Shown here: piece after piece, positions 34,937 to 45,918 of the stretch
Position numbering within the stretch: the first letter of the stretch is position 1
How the letters are laid out: every line of letters begins with the position of its first letter
Source of the DNA: Neopestalotiopsis rosae
Taxonomy: Eukaryota > Ascomycota > Sordariomycetes > Amphisphaeriales > Sporocadaceae
Direction of reading: 5' to 3'
DNA length: 64,000 bases
Assembly (NCBI GenBank): GCA_023078685.1
Contig: JALGAS010000002.1
Location: 3,906,001 to 3,970,000, forward strand
Notes under the pieces: generated by a model
The model's database searches: none
What the model was told of the DNA's origin: nothing
The model's input: only the letters and a program-made list of their open reading frames with translations
Translations under genes and position numbers: made by a program

Positions 34937-36899
34937 CAGCGCAGATAACGACGGGGCAGGAGGCTGGTCTTCAAGTTATCGCAGTAAATGGTGACGCAGA
35001 GACAAGCAGACAAAATATTGGGCCAGGCCAGGACAACACACCCAACTTGGAGGCGCAAGGCATGGAGAGGGCGCCGTGCTATGTGATTTCTGTAACGACG
35101 GGGACGGCGGTCACCCAGGTTGCCACGAGTCCAGAGGCACTGCAGCAGCAACTGCAAGACGAGATGGTCATTTCGGGAGCCACGTCGTCGTCGGGACGCC
35201 TCGTGGTAGTGCATGGTTTGCCGACGGGGTTCATACCGACTCTGTGCACAAACTTGGGCATGGACCCAGATCTCATCAGAGCCCTGGCGGGGAGGAAGAG
35301 GTACAAGCCAAGGCCAAAGAAGCCAAGGTCAGTCAAGGGGGCGAGTGGTGACTCCTGCACTGCTGCGACTGTCGTTTCCTACGAGTACCCGCTGCTGTTG
35401 GGAGGAGATGGTGCTAGGGCATTCTACGACGACATCGGCGGGGAGGATTACGATGAGGCCTACGAGCAGACCCGGGATGAGCTGGTGCATCCGCTGCTTT
35501 GTTCCTTGTCGAGTTCTGGCGGCGATGAGGTTGCTTTCTGTCGAGTCACGGTGTGGCAGGGCGAGAGGAATATTGGTTAGTGGCTTTTGGCTTTCATATT
35601 TGCAAAATGCGAATTGTGCTAACAAGTTCGGCAGTTTTGTTCCTGGATCGGCCGTCGTGGCTGGGGACGTCTTCACCTAATTGTGAAAGTCTGGGCGACA
35701 GCAATACACTTGAGAAGCAGGCACGGGAATGCATATCTTCTGAAGAGTCTTTAGAGAGCTTCACGAGTACCGTAGAGGCGATGGTCCATGAGCGCTGGAT
35801 AGAGTTCATGGATTCTCTTCAACCTGGAATGGACAATGCCTCGAACAACGCCATATCCTTGGCCTGGGAGATTCAAAGACGGTTGGAAGCAAACTTGCAA
35901 GCATCCTCGTCGGGCAGTGCTCCAGGTTTCCAAGCATACAGCGCGGCACGTCCAAACTGGCAAGCACTGCTCGACCGAAGCGAGCGCCACAGGAGACTGG
36001 CATTCGACATCGCATCACTCAAATCCCGGATCGAACGAACCGTGGCGTGGCCACCCGAGCCCATGGAAAAGCCAGGCCGAACCCCCGGCGGAGGCGGCAT
36101 GACCCCGTCGCGATACCTGGCCGACGAGGTCCAGCAGGAGTCACTACAGACGGAGGAGAACCAGCGCAGCCTCGACCGGGTGAGCTACCTCGGCGGTGTC
36201 CTCCTGCCGTTATCCATCGTCTCGGGCATCCTGTCCATGGGAGACACGTTTGAGCCCGGCGGCGACCTCTTTTACGTCTTTTGGGCCGCCGGCGTGCCGC
36301 TCACCGTCATGACCCTGCTGGTGATTTACGCCGACTCCATCCGCCGCGAGGTCGTCTACGTGCAGACGAGCCACAAGGGAGGGGACTCCTCGTCTGATGA
36401 CGCCTCGTCGGATCATAATTCGGCAGACGGAGGGGGAGACGAAACGTGGAGGAGGTGGAATCGCGTCGGCAATACAGAAGAGCTGCAAGTCACGGTCTCC
36501 ATGCCGGATCTGGAGAGCGGAATCGCGGCCACTGTGCCGTACACGGAACAGATACCCATCGCCGAGCCCATCAGCGCGGCGCCGCCCGCTCCTTCATCCC
36601 CGTATCCGCGGATGGACAAGGAGGAGGCGGCTGCTTCGGTGGCCGGCTCGGAGCCCACAATGGCGGTGCTGGAGCCGCGGTTCGGCAGGAGGAAGAGACC
36701 GCACGATAACAAGGGCGGCAGTGGCGGCGGCACCTGGGAGAGGAGGGAGCTGGGCTGGATGGGCGCGGCCATGTGCGCGTTGCAGCTTTCTGAGTTGAAG
36801 AGACAGAAGAGACCGCCGCCGCGGACTGTTGGCGGTCGGTCGGAGAGCGGGTTCAGAACTACGCCCCGTGTTACGCCACGGACTACGCCTAGGATATGA
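34933..36899 (+). CDS. CorA-like metal-transporter family protein
   Basis: Exons 34933-35575 and 35635-36899 (59-nt intron, GTTAGT donor, GCTAAC branch) give 635 residues. The protein fits the large fungal CorA-like Mg2+ transporter group: a long cytosolic alpha/beta and helical N-terminus, then two adjacent membrane segments (about residues 398-416 and 427-446; RVSYLGGVLLPLSIVSGILS and FYVFWAAGVPLTVMTLLVIY). A basic end of TM2 and a tail of about 185 residues rich in Ser, Asp, Pro and Gly follow. The GMN motif of true CorA channels is replaced by SMGDTF, so Mg2+ transport should not be assumed. Many such fungal proteins are of unknown function. Confidence 0.7.
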
Positions 36900-37670
36900 G
36901 GATCTCTTTTGCAAGAATACAGACCAGAGGTATGACGGATATGATCATAATACATATCAAGAAAGTTCCCATTTAGGGACGTTCTTCTTTTGAGATACCA
37001 TGAGATGAACGATCAAGCTCTATTGCACATTGTTGTTTTGTCATGATGTACTCGGCGTCACGATTCGAAGTATGCTAAGGATTATATGAAGTGGCCAAAT
37101 AGATGTCGGTTTGTATGGCAACAAATATACTCTGAATATCGTCTGACCTTACTCCATGTCGATTAGCGATATTTCCGTGTTGACAACGAGCTTCCCGTGC
37201 GGAACTCACCTATATACGGCAATAAGATCGGTTGGTTCAAATGAATAGGTCTTCACTTCATGGTAGTGTTCTATTTTGTTCATTTAGATAAGAATGTATG
37301 GGTATATCCACAATGTCAACTTGCCTTCTACTGTTGATTTTGGCATGAAATATGGTGCTGTCCATGGCAGTATTCGCCGGCACTTGCCTTTTCGGTGGAC
37401 GATGGGCCCAGGAAGCTGGGTCAGGGGATGGCAGCGTGCCAGGGGTCAGCTGCTATACACACGTAACGGGACCCTCTAGGCCCCACCTGACCGCCTGTCC
37501 CGTTGTCCTACCACACTTCTAAAGTCCGGGGCCCCGAGGTTCATGCAACTTGACTTTGGCATACCACTTCTTGGTAACCACGAATATACGCAGCAGCAGC
37601 GACGTTCTCCAGGACCCAACTCAGATCAATGGACTGTGCTGGTTTTACCGGCGCTGCCAAATAAGCAAAC
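36900..37670. other. Intergenic region
   Basis: About 770 bp between tandem plus-strand genes; 3' flank then promoter of the sugar transporter. No further feature seen. Confidence 0.4.
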
Positions 37671-39352
37671 ATGGACGAGTCGGCGAATGCACCACTTATA
37701 TCCCATCGCGAAGACGCCGACGAGCACCACCACGATGATACCGACAATGTCCCGGACGCGGAATCGCTGGTACATGATGGCAGGATAGGCGCATTCTTGT
37801 GGCTTTTGGTGCTTTCTGCTGGCATCAGCGGGCTCTTGTTTGGATGTGAGTTCCCCTCCAGCAACACCACTTTCCGACTTTATCCCACTGACATGCTCTC
37901 AAAGATGATACCGGTGTAATATCCGCGACCCTCGTATCGATAGGCACGTCTCTTTCCGGCAGGGAGCTGACTTCGCTCGACAAGTCCATAATCACGTCCT
38001 CGGCCTCGCTTCTCGCTCTGATCGCCTCTCCGTTGTCCTCCATCCTGGCCGATGCCTACGGTCGCAAGCGCGTGATCCTTTTGGCCGACCTGCTCTTTGT
38101 CCTCGGTGCCGTCACACAAGCTGGGAGCTATACTGTATCCTCCATGGTTCTGGGCAGGTCGATTGTCGGTGCTGGTGTCGGAGCGGCCAGTTTTGTTACA
38201 CCCATGTATATTGCTGAGCTTGCGCCAGCCGCCCACCGAGGCCGGCTTGTCACCATGAACAATCTTGCTGTTACCTTTGGTCAAGTGGTTGCGTACATCA
38301 TTGGCTGGCTGTTCACCGAGTATGGCGATCCATTGACTGGGTGGAGGTGGATCGTGGGGCTTGGTGCTGTCCCGGCTGCGCTTCAGTGTGCTCTGCTCTT
38401 CTTCATGCCCGAAACGCCCAGATGGTTGGTCCAGGCGGGTAAGTCCTCGGACGCAAGACATGTTATTCAGAGAACCTTGGGTCTGGAATCGCCCAAAGAC
38501 GCTGCTGTGAGAACCGTCTTGACGGACATCCAGACCGAGGTCCGTGAAGAGGCACAAAGCAGACGGCGCGACGGAAAAGAGAGCCAAAGCTGGCTCTATG
38601 GGTTTCGCGAGCTCGTCAACGTGCCAAAACACCGCCGCGCGCTGACTATTGCATGTCTGCTACAAGGCGTTCAGCAGCTTTGCGGTTTCGTGAGTTGCCT
38701 CGCCTTACACGACAAATAAGTAAAAGACTAACAGAAATTGCAGAATTCATTGATGTACTTTTCAGCAACCATCTTCATGCTCGTCGGTTTCTCCGACCCA
38801 ACACTCACTTCACTCAGCGTCGCCGTAACCAATTTCTTGTTCACCGTAGCTGCGCTACTTGTCATTGACCGTGTCGGTCGGCGACGTACCCTCTTATACT
38901 CGATTCCTTTCATGGTAGTAGGCCTAGCTCTGTCTGGATATGGCTTCACATCTATCCACCTAGCTTCTACGGACAATCCTGAACCTGGAACAAGTGTAAC
39001 GCCAGAGAAGACGGCCGCTGTGACTATCCTGTTGAGTATGACCATTTACGTGGCGTCATATGCCATTGGACTGGGGGTTGTACCCTGGATGCAGAGTGAA
39101 TTGTTTCCACTCAGCGTGCGCTCGCTGGGCAGTGGCATTGCGACGGCGACGAACTGGTCAGCCAACTTTGTGGTGGGACTAACGTTCTTGCCGCTCATGG
39201 ATCTCTTGACACCGACCTGGACGTTCATGCTTTACGCGCTCGTCTGTGCTGTGGGCTGGGTCGCGATATGGCTCATCTACCCCGAGACATCTGGACTCAC
39301 GCTGGAAGAGTGCACGAATCTGCTTGAACATGATTGGGGCGTTCGCAGGTAA
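37671..39352 (+). CDS. MFS sugar transporter, myo-inositol transporter-like
   Basis: Exons 37671-37845, 37905-38689 and 38744-39352 (introns 59 and 54 nt) give 522 residues. Family marks of the MFS sugar porters are GLLFGYDTGVISATL (created by splicing intron 1 after TM1 begins), DAYGRKRV, ELAPAAHRGR, PETPRWLV, DRVGRRRTLL and the closing YPETSGLTLEE. Twelve membrane spans are inferred. The loop between TM6 and TM7 is short and charged. The YDTGVISATLVSI start and the extracellular loop between TM9 and TM10 resemble Itr1/HMIT-type inositol transporters more than Hxt hexose transporters, but the substrate is inference. Two acidic His/Asp-rich runs precede TM1. Confidence 0.88.
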
Positions 39353-39690
39353 TCACCAAGACCATTCCACGGCGCTACATATATACGTACTTGGATCGAG
39401 CCTGTCTCACGACTGCTTCGTCCCTGAGCTATATCGCGGTCGGTCACGTCGGTTGAAAGTCCCACAGGACCACCAGGATTTAGAATAGAATTTGTTTGTT
39501 TACCTCAACAGATAGAATGCTGCGAGATGATTCTCCTGAGCAGCAGAAAGGGATAGAAGACAATGGCGTTCTGGAGCACCCGTGTTGGATCACCTATTGG
39601 GTCGGCGGTTATGGCAATGAATACGGAGTCTACTATTCACTTACTTATGATGTTATAGACAGCCACTATCTCCATCAACAACTGATATTT
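39353..39690. other. Spacer between sugar transporter and tRNA
   Basis: 3' flank of the transporter leading directly into the tRNA; nothing else seen. Confidence 0.4.
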
Positions 39691-39788
39691 GCTCGGCTAG
39701 CTCAGTTGGTTAGAGCGTCGTACTAATATTCTCCACAAGAGAATATAAAGTAATGCGAAGGTCCTCAGTTCAATCCTGTGGCTGAGCA
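39691..39788 (+). tRNA. tRNA-Ile (anticodon AAU) with 24-nt intron
   Basis: The acceptor arms GCTCGGC and GCTGAGC pair over seven positions, with discriminator A at 39788. The D arm is TAGCTCAGTTGGTTAGAGC. The anticodon stem TCGTA pairs with TGCGA, and the loop CTAATA gives anticodon AAT (39725-39727). A 24-nt intron (39729-39752) follows position 37, the canonical tRNA intron site. The T arm has loop TTCAATC; its stem carries one T-T mismatch at the second pair. No CCA is encoded, as expected for a eukaryotic nuclear gene. Confidence 0.88.
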
Positions 39789-39797
39789 AAATCTGTC

Positions 39798-39802
39798 TTT
39801 TT
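39798..39802 (+). terminator. RNA polymerase III terminator (T5)
   Basis: A run of five Ts begins 10 nt after the tRNA 3' end, the usual Pol III stop signal. Confidence 0.6.
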
Positions 39803-41833
39803 GCTCTTCGTCTGTGCAAATTTTTTGCTTCCCTGCTTCCTTTCGGTCCTGTTCTTTGCTTCTAGCGTTGCGGCTTCTAGCAGCCCCACGGGGGGTTCCA
39901 TCGGAGTTGGGCTCCTATAGTGGCACCGTACAGACCGAAACGGATGAGGAGTAAGGAGATTCGGTACCGGAATGAAATAGAGATAGATTGAGTTTGAATT
40001 GTGCGTGGCCTACCAGTCAGTATATAATTAGAAATACTCGGAATCAATATGCGAGTTCCGAGACGCAAGCAATGTGTGAGCCAGCCTACGTTTTGCCGTA
40101 TGGGATATATGAGAAATCATTAATCACCCGCGGCTACACCATCCAAAGGCCGGCAATAGTCAAAAGTCTACCAATAGCTCGAAAGGTAGCTGCACGCCGC
40201 TGAGTAACGGCCCATCCATGGCATCGGGTCACTAACCGGATCATCTGCCGCAAGGAACTAGGATCGCCCGTCATCTAAGGTTACGGTTACCTGAGATGGT
40301 GCCAGAGGTGTGTAAGCCAACAAGTGCCAAAAAAGCCAAGCAGCTCGCGACGCGAGAGTCTCTGTGCTTGTGTGCGCTAAGTCCGGAGGGCGCAACGACA
40401 CCCGCCAGGTCACACTGCTGTCAAGGCTTATGGCAAAATCCCCAAATGGTTTTTCTTTGCAGCTTACGACGCAAGTTGAAACAAATGCTCGGGAAACCAC
40501 AAGAGTCCGGACGATCTTCCAATCGAAAGGATTGCACGGCCATGGTTCCCTCAACAATGACTCCATTACCGGCTTGCTGACCGAGACAGAAATTTCTACC
40601 AATTTCCAATAATCCCCGCCAGAGGTATACCAGATTCTCGCAGATAGAACTTGATTCCGGGCACTAAAGCCGTAAGGAGCCGTAAGAATGCGGTGCTTGG
40701 ATCGGTATTCGCCCCTAGAACGTGGCCCATTAGTGGGCTGTCATTTCAATTGTTCGTCGTTCCCATGCCATGGGCTTTTTGCAACTTTGGTTTTTCTCCA
40801 CCATGTTGTACGCCCTTTGGGATCTGGGCTCTTATAGAAAATTTTCTCTTTTTTCTTTCTGCGGGAGTGATCACACGTAGTAGCTGACGGCTGTAAGAAG
40901 ACGAAAAGAGTTATTGATGCAGACGCTGTTGAGTCGTGATTCGTGAAAAAAGCCACCCCGGGCTTACAGGGCAGAGGGCCAAGACGGGACATGGCGTCAT
41001 GAACCTCGCCTTAACAGTATAATCGCGAGTCAGTAAGCCCAGCCCTTTTTGGGGGATGGCGAAGGTTTTTTCTTGCAAATGTCAGCCAACGTGCTACACA
41101 CATTAGTCAATCAAGCTATGGATTAGTTAAGACAACACTGGCCCCTCGTGCCCCGGGAGCTCTTGTTACAGGTAAACTTTGAATACAGAGAGACTGGTCC
41201 GGAACACTGACAAACCCATTGGAAACTGGAGAGTACATAGTAGTAAAGGAAAACATGACTCCATCGATTACCAATATCTGCCCAATGCACCCCTGAACGG
41301 ATAGCCCACATGGAAGCTTCGTACCCCAGTCAAGGCTGATCCCTTTCAGTCTTCCCGTGTTGTGTTGGGTGAATTTGTATGGGAAAAAAGTCCTTCTCGT
41401 ATGGGAGGGCGCATTTTATCACCAGGACAGGCTAGGAGGTACCTACAGTAGCTCAGTCACCCCCTGGCAATCCAAAGTACAACGGTAGTCCACCTACCCT
41501 AGGAGGTAGAAAGAAAGTTAAAGAATGAGCTGTGCCCACCCTCAATTACAAAGATCTTGTGTCGCCCTTCTGTTCTTGCTTTTATTTCGGCTCAATCCTC
41601 TTGTAGTTGATTCCTGGGAGTCTGATATTTCTTTTTTTTATACTTGTCTAATCTAATAACAAATCATCTGCTTACGCCGCAGCTCGTTCTTGGGGAAAAC
41701 TAAAGCTTGACTACTCACTCGAGGAGCTTTAGTGCTTGTGACGTAGTGTTCGCGATAACCTCTAGTATAACTGTCACCCTACAAACTCTCGCAGACGGGT
41801 GCCGAGTTTGGCCCCAATTGAACTCGGGAAACG
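39803..41833. other. 2 kb intergenic region
   Basis: No supported gene. A CT/TA-rich leader occupies the last 250 bp before the MFS gene; otherwise only short frames without motifs. Confidence 0.4.
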
Positions 41834-43837
41834 ATGGTGCACCTGGACGAGGTCGACCGCGAGCTGATCGCGGCTGAGGAGGACGCACAATGGCAAAACC
41901 ACCAGCAGCAGCAAGGAGGCGTGAGGAGGCCGAGCAACGAGGTCGAGCGGGTCGTGACGGCGTCGTCCGTCTCGACGTCCTCGAGCTCTGGCATGGGCAG
42001 GCAGCGGACGGCGACCGGCATGAGCAGGGTCCCCACGCAGCGCGACCTCGAGCGGCACCCGACCGAGCTGAGCCGGATTCACACGGCACGCAGCCAGCAC
42101 AGCGAGACCATTGGGCGCAGCCTGCGCAGCCGCCACTCCACCAAGCCCCTGCCGAGCTTTGGCGCCGGCAAGCCCTTTCCTCCTCCTCTCCCGGATCAGG
42201 AAGAATATGTCGTCGAGTTTGACGGACCTGATGATCCATATCATGCCCAGAACTGGGCAACTAGGAAAAAGTAAGTTCAAATGAGCAACTTCTCTTGTGT
42301 AATTAGAACGCCCTGATATTAATCCGCCTCTTCTCTTAGGCTCTTGACTGCTGCCATGCTGGGTTATACCACCATGACGGCTGCTTTTACGTCGAGTATC
42401 TTTTCTGCCGGCACAGCCTATGTCGCCGCCGAGTTCAACGTCAGCTCGGAAGTGGGCATTCTCGGCGTCTCGCTCTACGTCCTGGGATTTGCGACTGGTC
42501 CCACGATGTGGGCGCCGCTGTCCGAGTTGAAGGGCAGAAGGCTGCCCATTGTCATTTCAATGTTTGGCTTTTCCGTCTTCACCATTGCCTGTGCCGTCGC
42601 CAAGGATTTGCAGACTCTCCTGATCTGTCGGTTCTTTGCTGGTTTCTGCGGAGCTTGCCCCTTGGCCGTCGTTGCCGCCGTCTTTTCCGACATGTTTAAC
42701 AATGCTACTCGCGGTGCCGCTATTACGATATTCTCCATGGCCGTGTTTACTGGACCTCTACTGGCACCCTTTGTGGGTGGTTTCATCGTCCAGAGCTCCC
42801 TGGGCTGGCGATGGACAATGTACATTACCTCCATCATGGGCTGGGTCGCATTCATCCTCGATTTCCTGTTCCTCGAGGAGACGTACCCTCCCGTCATTTT
42901 GATTGAAAAGGCCGCCGAACTGCGCCGACGCACCAAGAACTGGGGCATCCACGCCAAGCAGGAGGAAATCGAGGTCGACTTCAAGGAGCTGCTGCAAAAG
43001 AACTTTACCCGACCCATGCGTCTCCTGTTCCTGGAGCCAATTGTCACTCTCCTGTCCATCTACATGGCCTTCATCTACGGTCTGCTCTACCTATTCCTGA
43101 CTGCGTACCCCTTTGTCTTCCAGGGTGTTCACCACTTCAATGCCGGACAGTCTGGTCTCGCCTTCTTTGGCATGATTATCGGTCAACTTATTGCTGGCAC
43201 GGTCGTCTTGCTTGACCAGCCGAGATACCAGAGAAAGCTAGCTGCCAACAACGGCGTCCCCATCCCCGAGTGGCGTCTCCCCGTGGTCATTGCAGGTGGA
43301 ATTGCTTTTACCGGTGGAATTTTCTGGTTCGGATGGAGTGGTTACCGGGCCGATATTCATTGGATCGTCCCAGCCGCCTCGGGTATCCTGACCGGCTTTG
43401 GTCTAATGGCCATCTTCCTCCAGGCTCTCAACTATCTGGTGGACGCCTACCTCATGTTTGCCGCCTCGGCCATTGCCGGCAACACCTTTTTGCGGTCCCT
43501 CTGCGGCGCCGGCTTCCCACTCTTCTCCACCTACATGTTCAACGGGCTCGGCATCAACTACGCCGCGACCGTCCTCGGCTGCGTGGCCGGCGTCCTAGTG
43601 CCCATCCCCGTCATCTTCTACCTGTACGGCGGCAAGATCAGGTCCAAGAGCGCGTTCGCGCCGACTAATGCCAACGCGCCCCCGGCGGCAACGAACGGTG
43701 ATGATGCCGCGGGCCTCGAGAGCAGCGGCAACAACACTTCTGACAGCTCCAGCGGCGAGAAGTCCGAGGCTCCTGACCATGCTGCTCTTTCCAACGTTAC
43801 GAAATTGCAGCAAGAGAGGTCAAGGGGCCAGGTATAA
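41834..43837 (+). CDS. MFS drug:H+ antiporter-1 type transporter
   Basis: Exons 41834-42270 and 42340-43837 (69-nt intron, GTAAGT...CTTAG) give 644 residues. A hydrophilic N-terminus of about 145 residues, rich in Ser, Arg and Gln, ends in DDPYHAQNWATRKK, the pre-TM1 motif of yeast Tpo1/Flr1-like DHA1 transporters. Twelve spans follow. TM2-3 has LSELKGRRLPI (motif A position) and TM5 has FTGPLLAPFVGGFI (antiporter motif C), then WRWTMYI. The C-terminal tail is Asn/Ser/Asp-rich. Polyamine, drug or metabolite efflux is the usual range for this family; no biosynthetic cluster surrounds it to narrow the substrate. Confidence 0.88.
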
Positions 43838-45013
43838 TACCCTTCATATCAAATCAACTACAAAGCATATGCGTGCGTTTCGAAAGGAGACAAACCGCTC
43901 CCCAAGGAAAAACAAAACGAAATAGGATTCTATCATCATAGACTGAACTGATGATGGTCTCGTCCCGATTTAGTCACGACTGAAATGGATTTATGACGAG
44001 ACAAATTGTTTTGCGAATTTATAGCGTCTGGAATTTTGGAAGCGAACTCATACCGCCAGGGGCAGTGAGAGTGGATTACGAATATAGCCCCTCTGCAAAT
44101 AATAATACATGACAAAAAACTATATATCATCCGATGCATTAATCTTGAAAAGTTACCCTTAAACTCCGGCTTTGCACTTTCCCGCAAAGCTGTGTCCTTT
44201 CTTTTGCTGGCTTGCCAGAAACAGAAACGATGCGTTCGGTAGGCTCGTCAAGCTTTCCTTTGAAAGTATGTTCAAAGTCAATAGGTGATGTTCGTGCTTG
44301 GTATGGCAATACATAGTGACGGGTTGTATGTGATACTTTCCGATTGTGGAAGAGGAGCGAAAACCAAAAGGCTGGTTGGTCGTAGGTTTCTAAGAACAAC
44401 TATGGAGGAAGCCGTTACCTGGTCACAGACAAGTGGAGGAGTTACTCAACATCATTAGTGTACCGCGTTCGTTTAATGGCAACAATTCTTCAAAGCCAAT
44501 AGATAACAGGCCGCCATAGACTGTAAGCTGGAGATAGGCTTGTAGACACGGCCGAATATACTTTATACAATAGTATGCCATCAATATACGACAGCAGCAA
44601 CCTTCAACCGGTTAGGTCTTGTAGGAAAACCGAGATCTTGATTGAACTTGACCGGATCGAGTGCAACATTGTATAGAAGAAGGTACGTACCGGCACAGTG
44701 AGTACATACAGAGTAGTAGCAGCACAACCCCACTAAAGCTCCCTCGAGCCCCGGCTTCACTGCTCGGATGTCCGCCCCGTAACACATGCACAATACTTAA
44801 TACATTGTACTACGCAAGCTGCCCACATCGTCACCTCAAACTGGCCACGTCCATCACCACGACAAGCTCTCACGACAGCTCTCCAGAGAAGGACGAAACA
44901 TCGTGGTCGCGCCACACCTGAGCACGACCACGGCGTACTCCTTCAAAAGGCTTACGATTATTTTAGAAAAACATATTGTCCATTCGACTACCAATTGAAA
45001 CAAAGCCAGCGAC
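43838..45013. other. Intergenic region
   Basis: About 1.2 kb with only short frames; nothing further recognised. Confidence 0.4.
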
Positions 45014-45918
45014 ATGTCCTTCACCAATGCCCCCGTCACGCGAGGGCTCGTCTACGGCTTGATTGGTAGCTCCATCGCCGTCAGTCTCCTCGACCTGAAG
45101 CACTACTTTTACATTCTGGTCGACCTGCACCTCTGGCGCTTTCACCAATTCTGGCGCACCCTCATCTATCAGCTATGCTACACCAATTCATCAGAGGTGC
45201 TCTTTGGCGCAATGACTCTGTACAGCCTGAGAGTGGTTGAGCACATGTGGGGATCGCGCAAGTTCGCTGTATGTTTTTCATGATTCACTCGCAAACCAGC
45301 GGAGGCGTTGGCCTATTCTACTTTCTCTTTACTGACTTGTAATATTTGCAACAGTCTTTCCTCGTCGTAACGTCGCTACTTACGAGCATACTGCCGACGG
45401 CAATACTTGCCCTGGTCTTGAGACCATTGTCCTTTGGCGTCTTCAACTACCTACCAGCAGGCCCGACACCGATCGTGTTTGCCCTGCTGGCGCAGTACCA
45501 CGCCATTGTGCCGCACATGTACAAGTACCGTATAGCCACATCCAGCACGCCCAGCGACCAATTCCAGGGCATCACGCTGTCCGACAAGACCTACACGTAT
45601 GTGCTTGCGGCGCAGCTGGCCTTCTTCCAATGGCCGGGATCCATCCTGGGCGCCTTTGTCGGCTGGACGGTGGGATACGCCTGGAGATTGGAGCTGCTCC
45701 CCCGAACTCTAACGAGATCCAGAATTCCCGGCTGGATGGTGGGGGTCCGCACCACGCAGAACAGGCGAAGCGAGGAGTTTGAAGGCCTCAGAAGGAGACT
45801 GGAGGGCGAAGGGTCAACAGGTGCCGCCAGCGGCATCGAGGACAGGGCCGAGGGGGAGGGCGGGCGCCGACGGAATATAGGCGAGCAGCTCGTGGACCGC
45901 TTTGGAGGAGCGATCTAG
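45014..45918 (+). CDS. Dsc E3 ligase complex subunit 2-like rhomboid pseudoprotease
   Basis: Exons 45014-45268 and 45355-45918 (86-nt intron, GTATGT donor, ACTGAC branch) give 272 residues. The protein resembles Dsc2/UBAC2, the Derlin/rhomboid-like subunit of the Golgi Dsc ubiquitin ligase, which in fission yeast and Aspergillus is needed to cleave SREBP and so for sterol and hypoxia responses. Visible are the rhomboid-type layout of about five to six membrane segments, the WRTLIYQLCYTNSSEVLFGAMTLY segment, and FNYLPAGPTPIVFALLAQYHA. The tail is Arg/Glu/Gly-rich (EEFEGLRRRLEGE) and ends DRFGGAI. The C-terminal UBA domain of fission-yeast Dsc2 is not present. Catalytic rhomboid GxSG/His motifs are absent, fitting a pseudoprotease. 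Confidence 0.75.
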
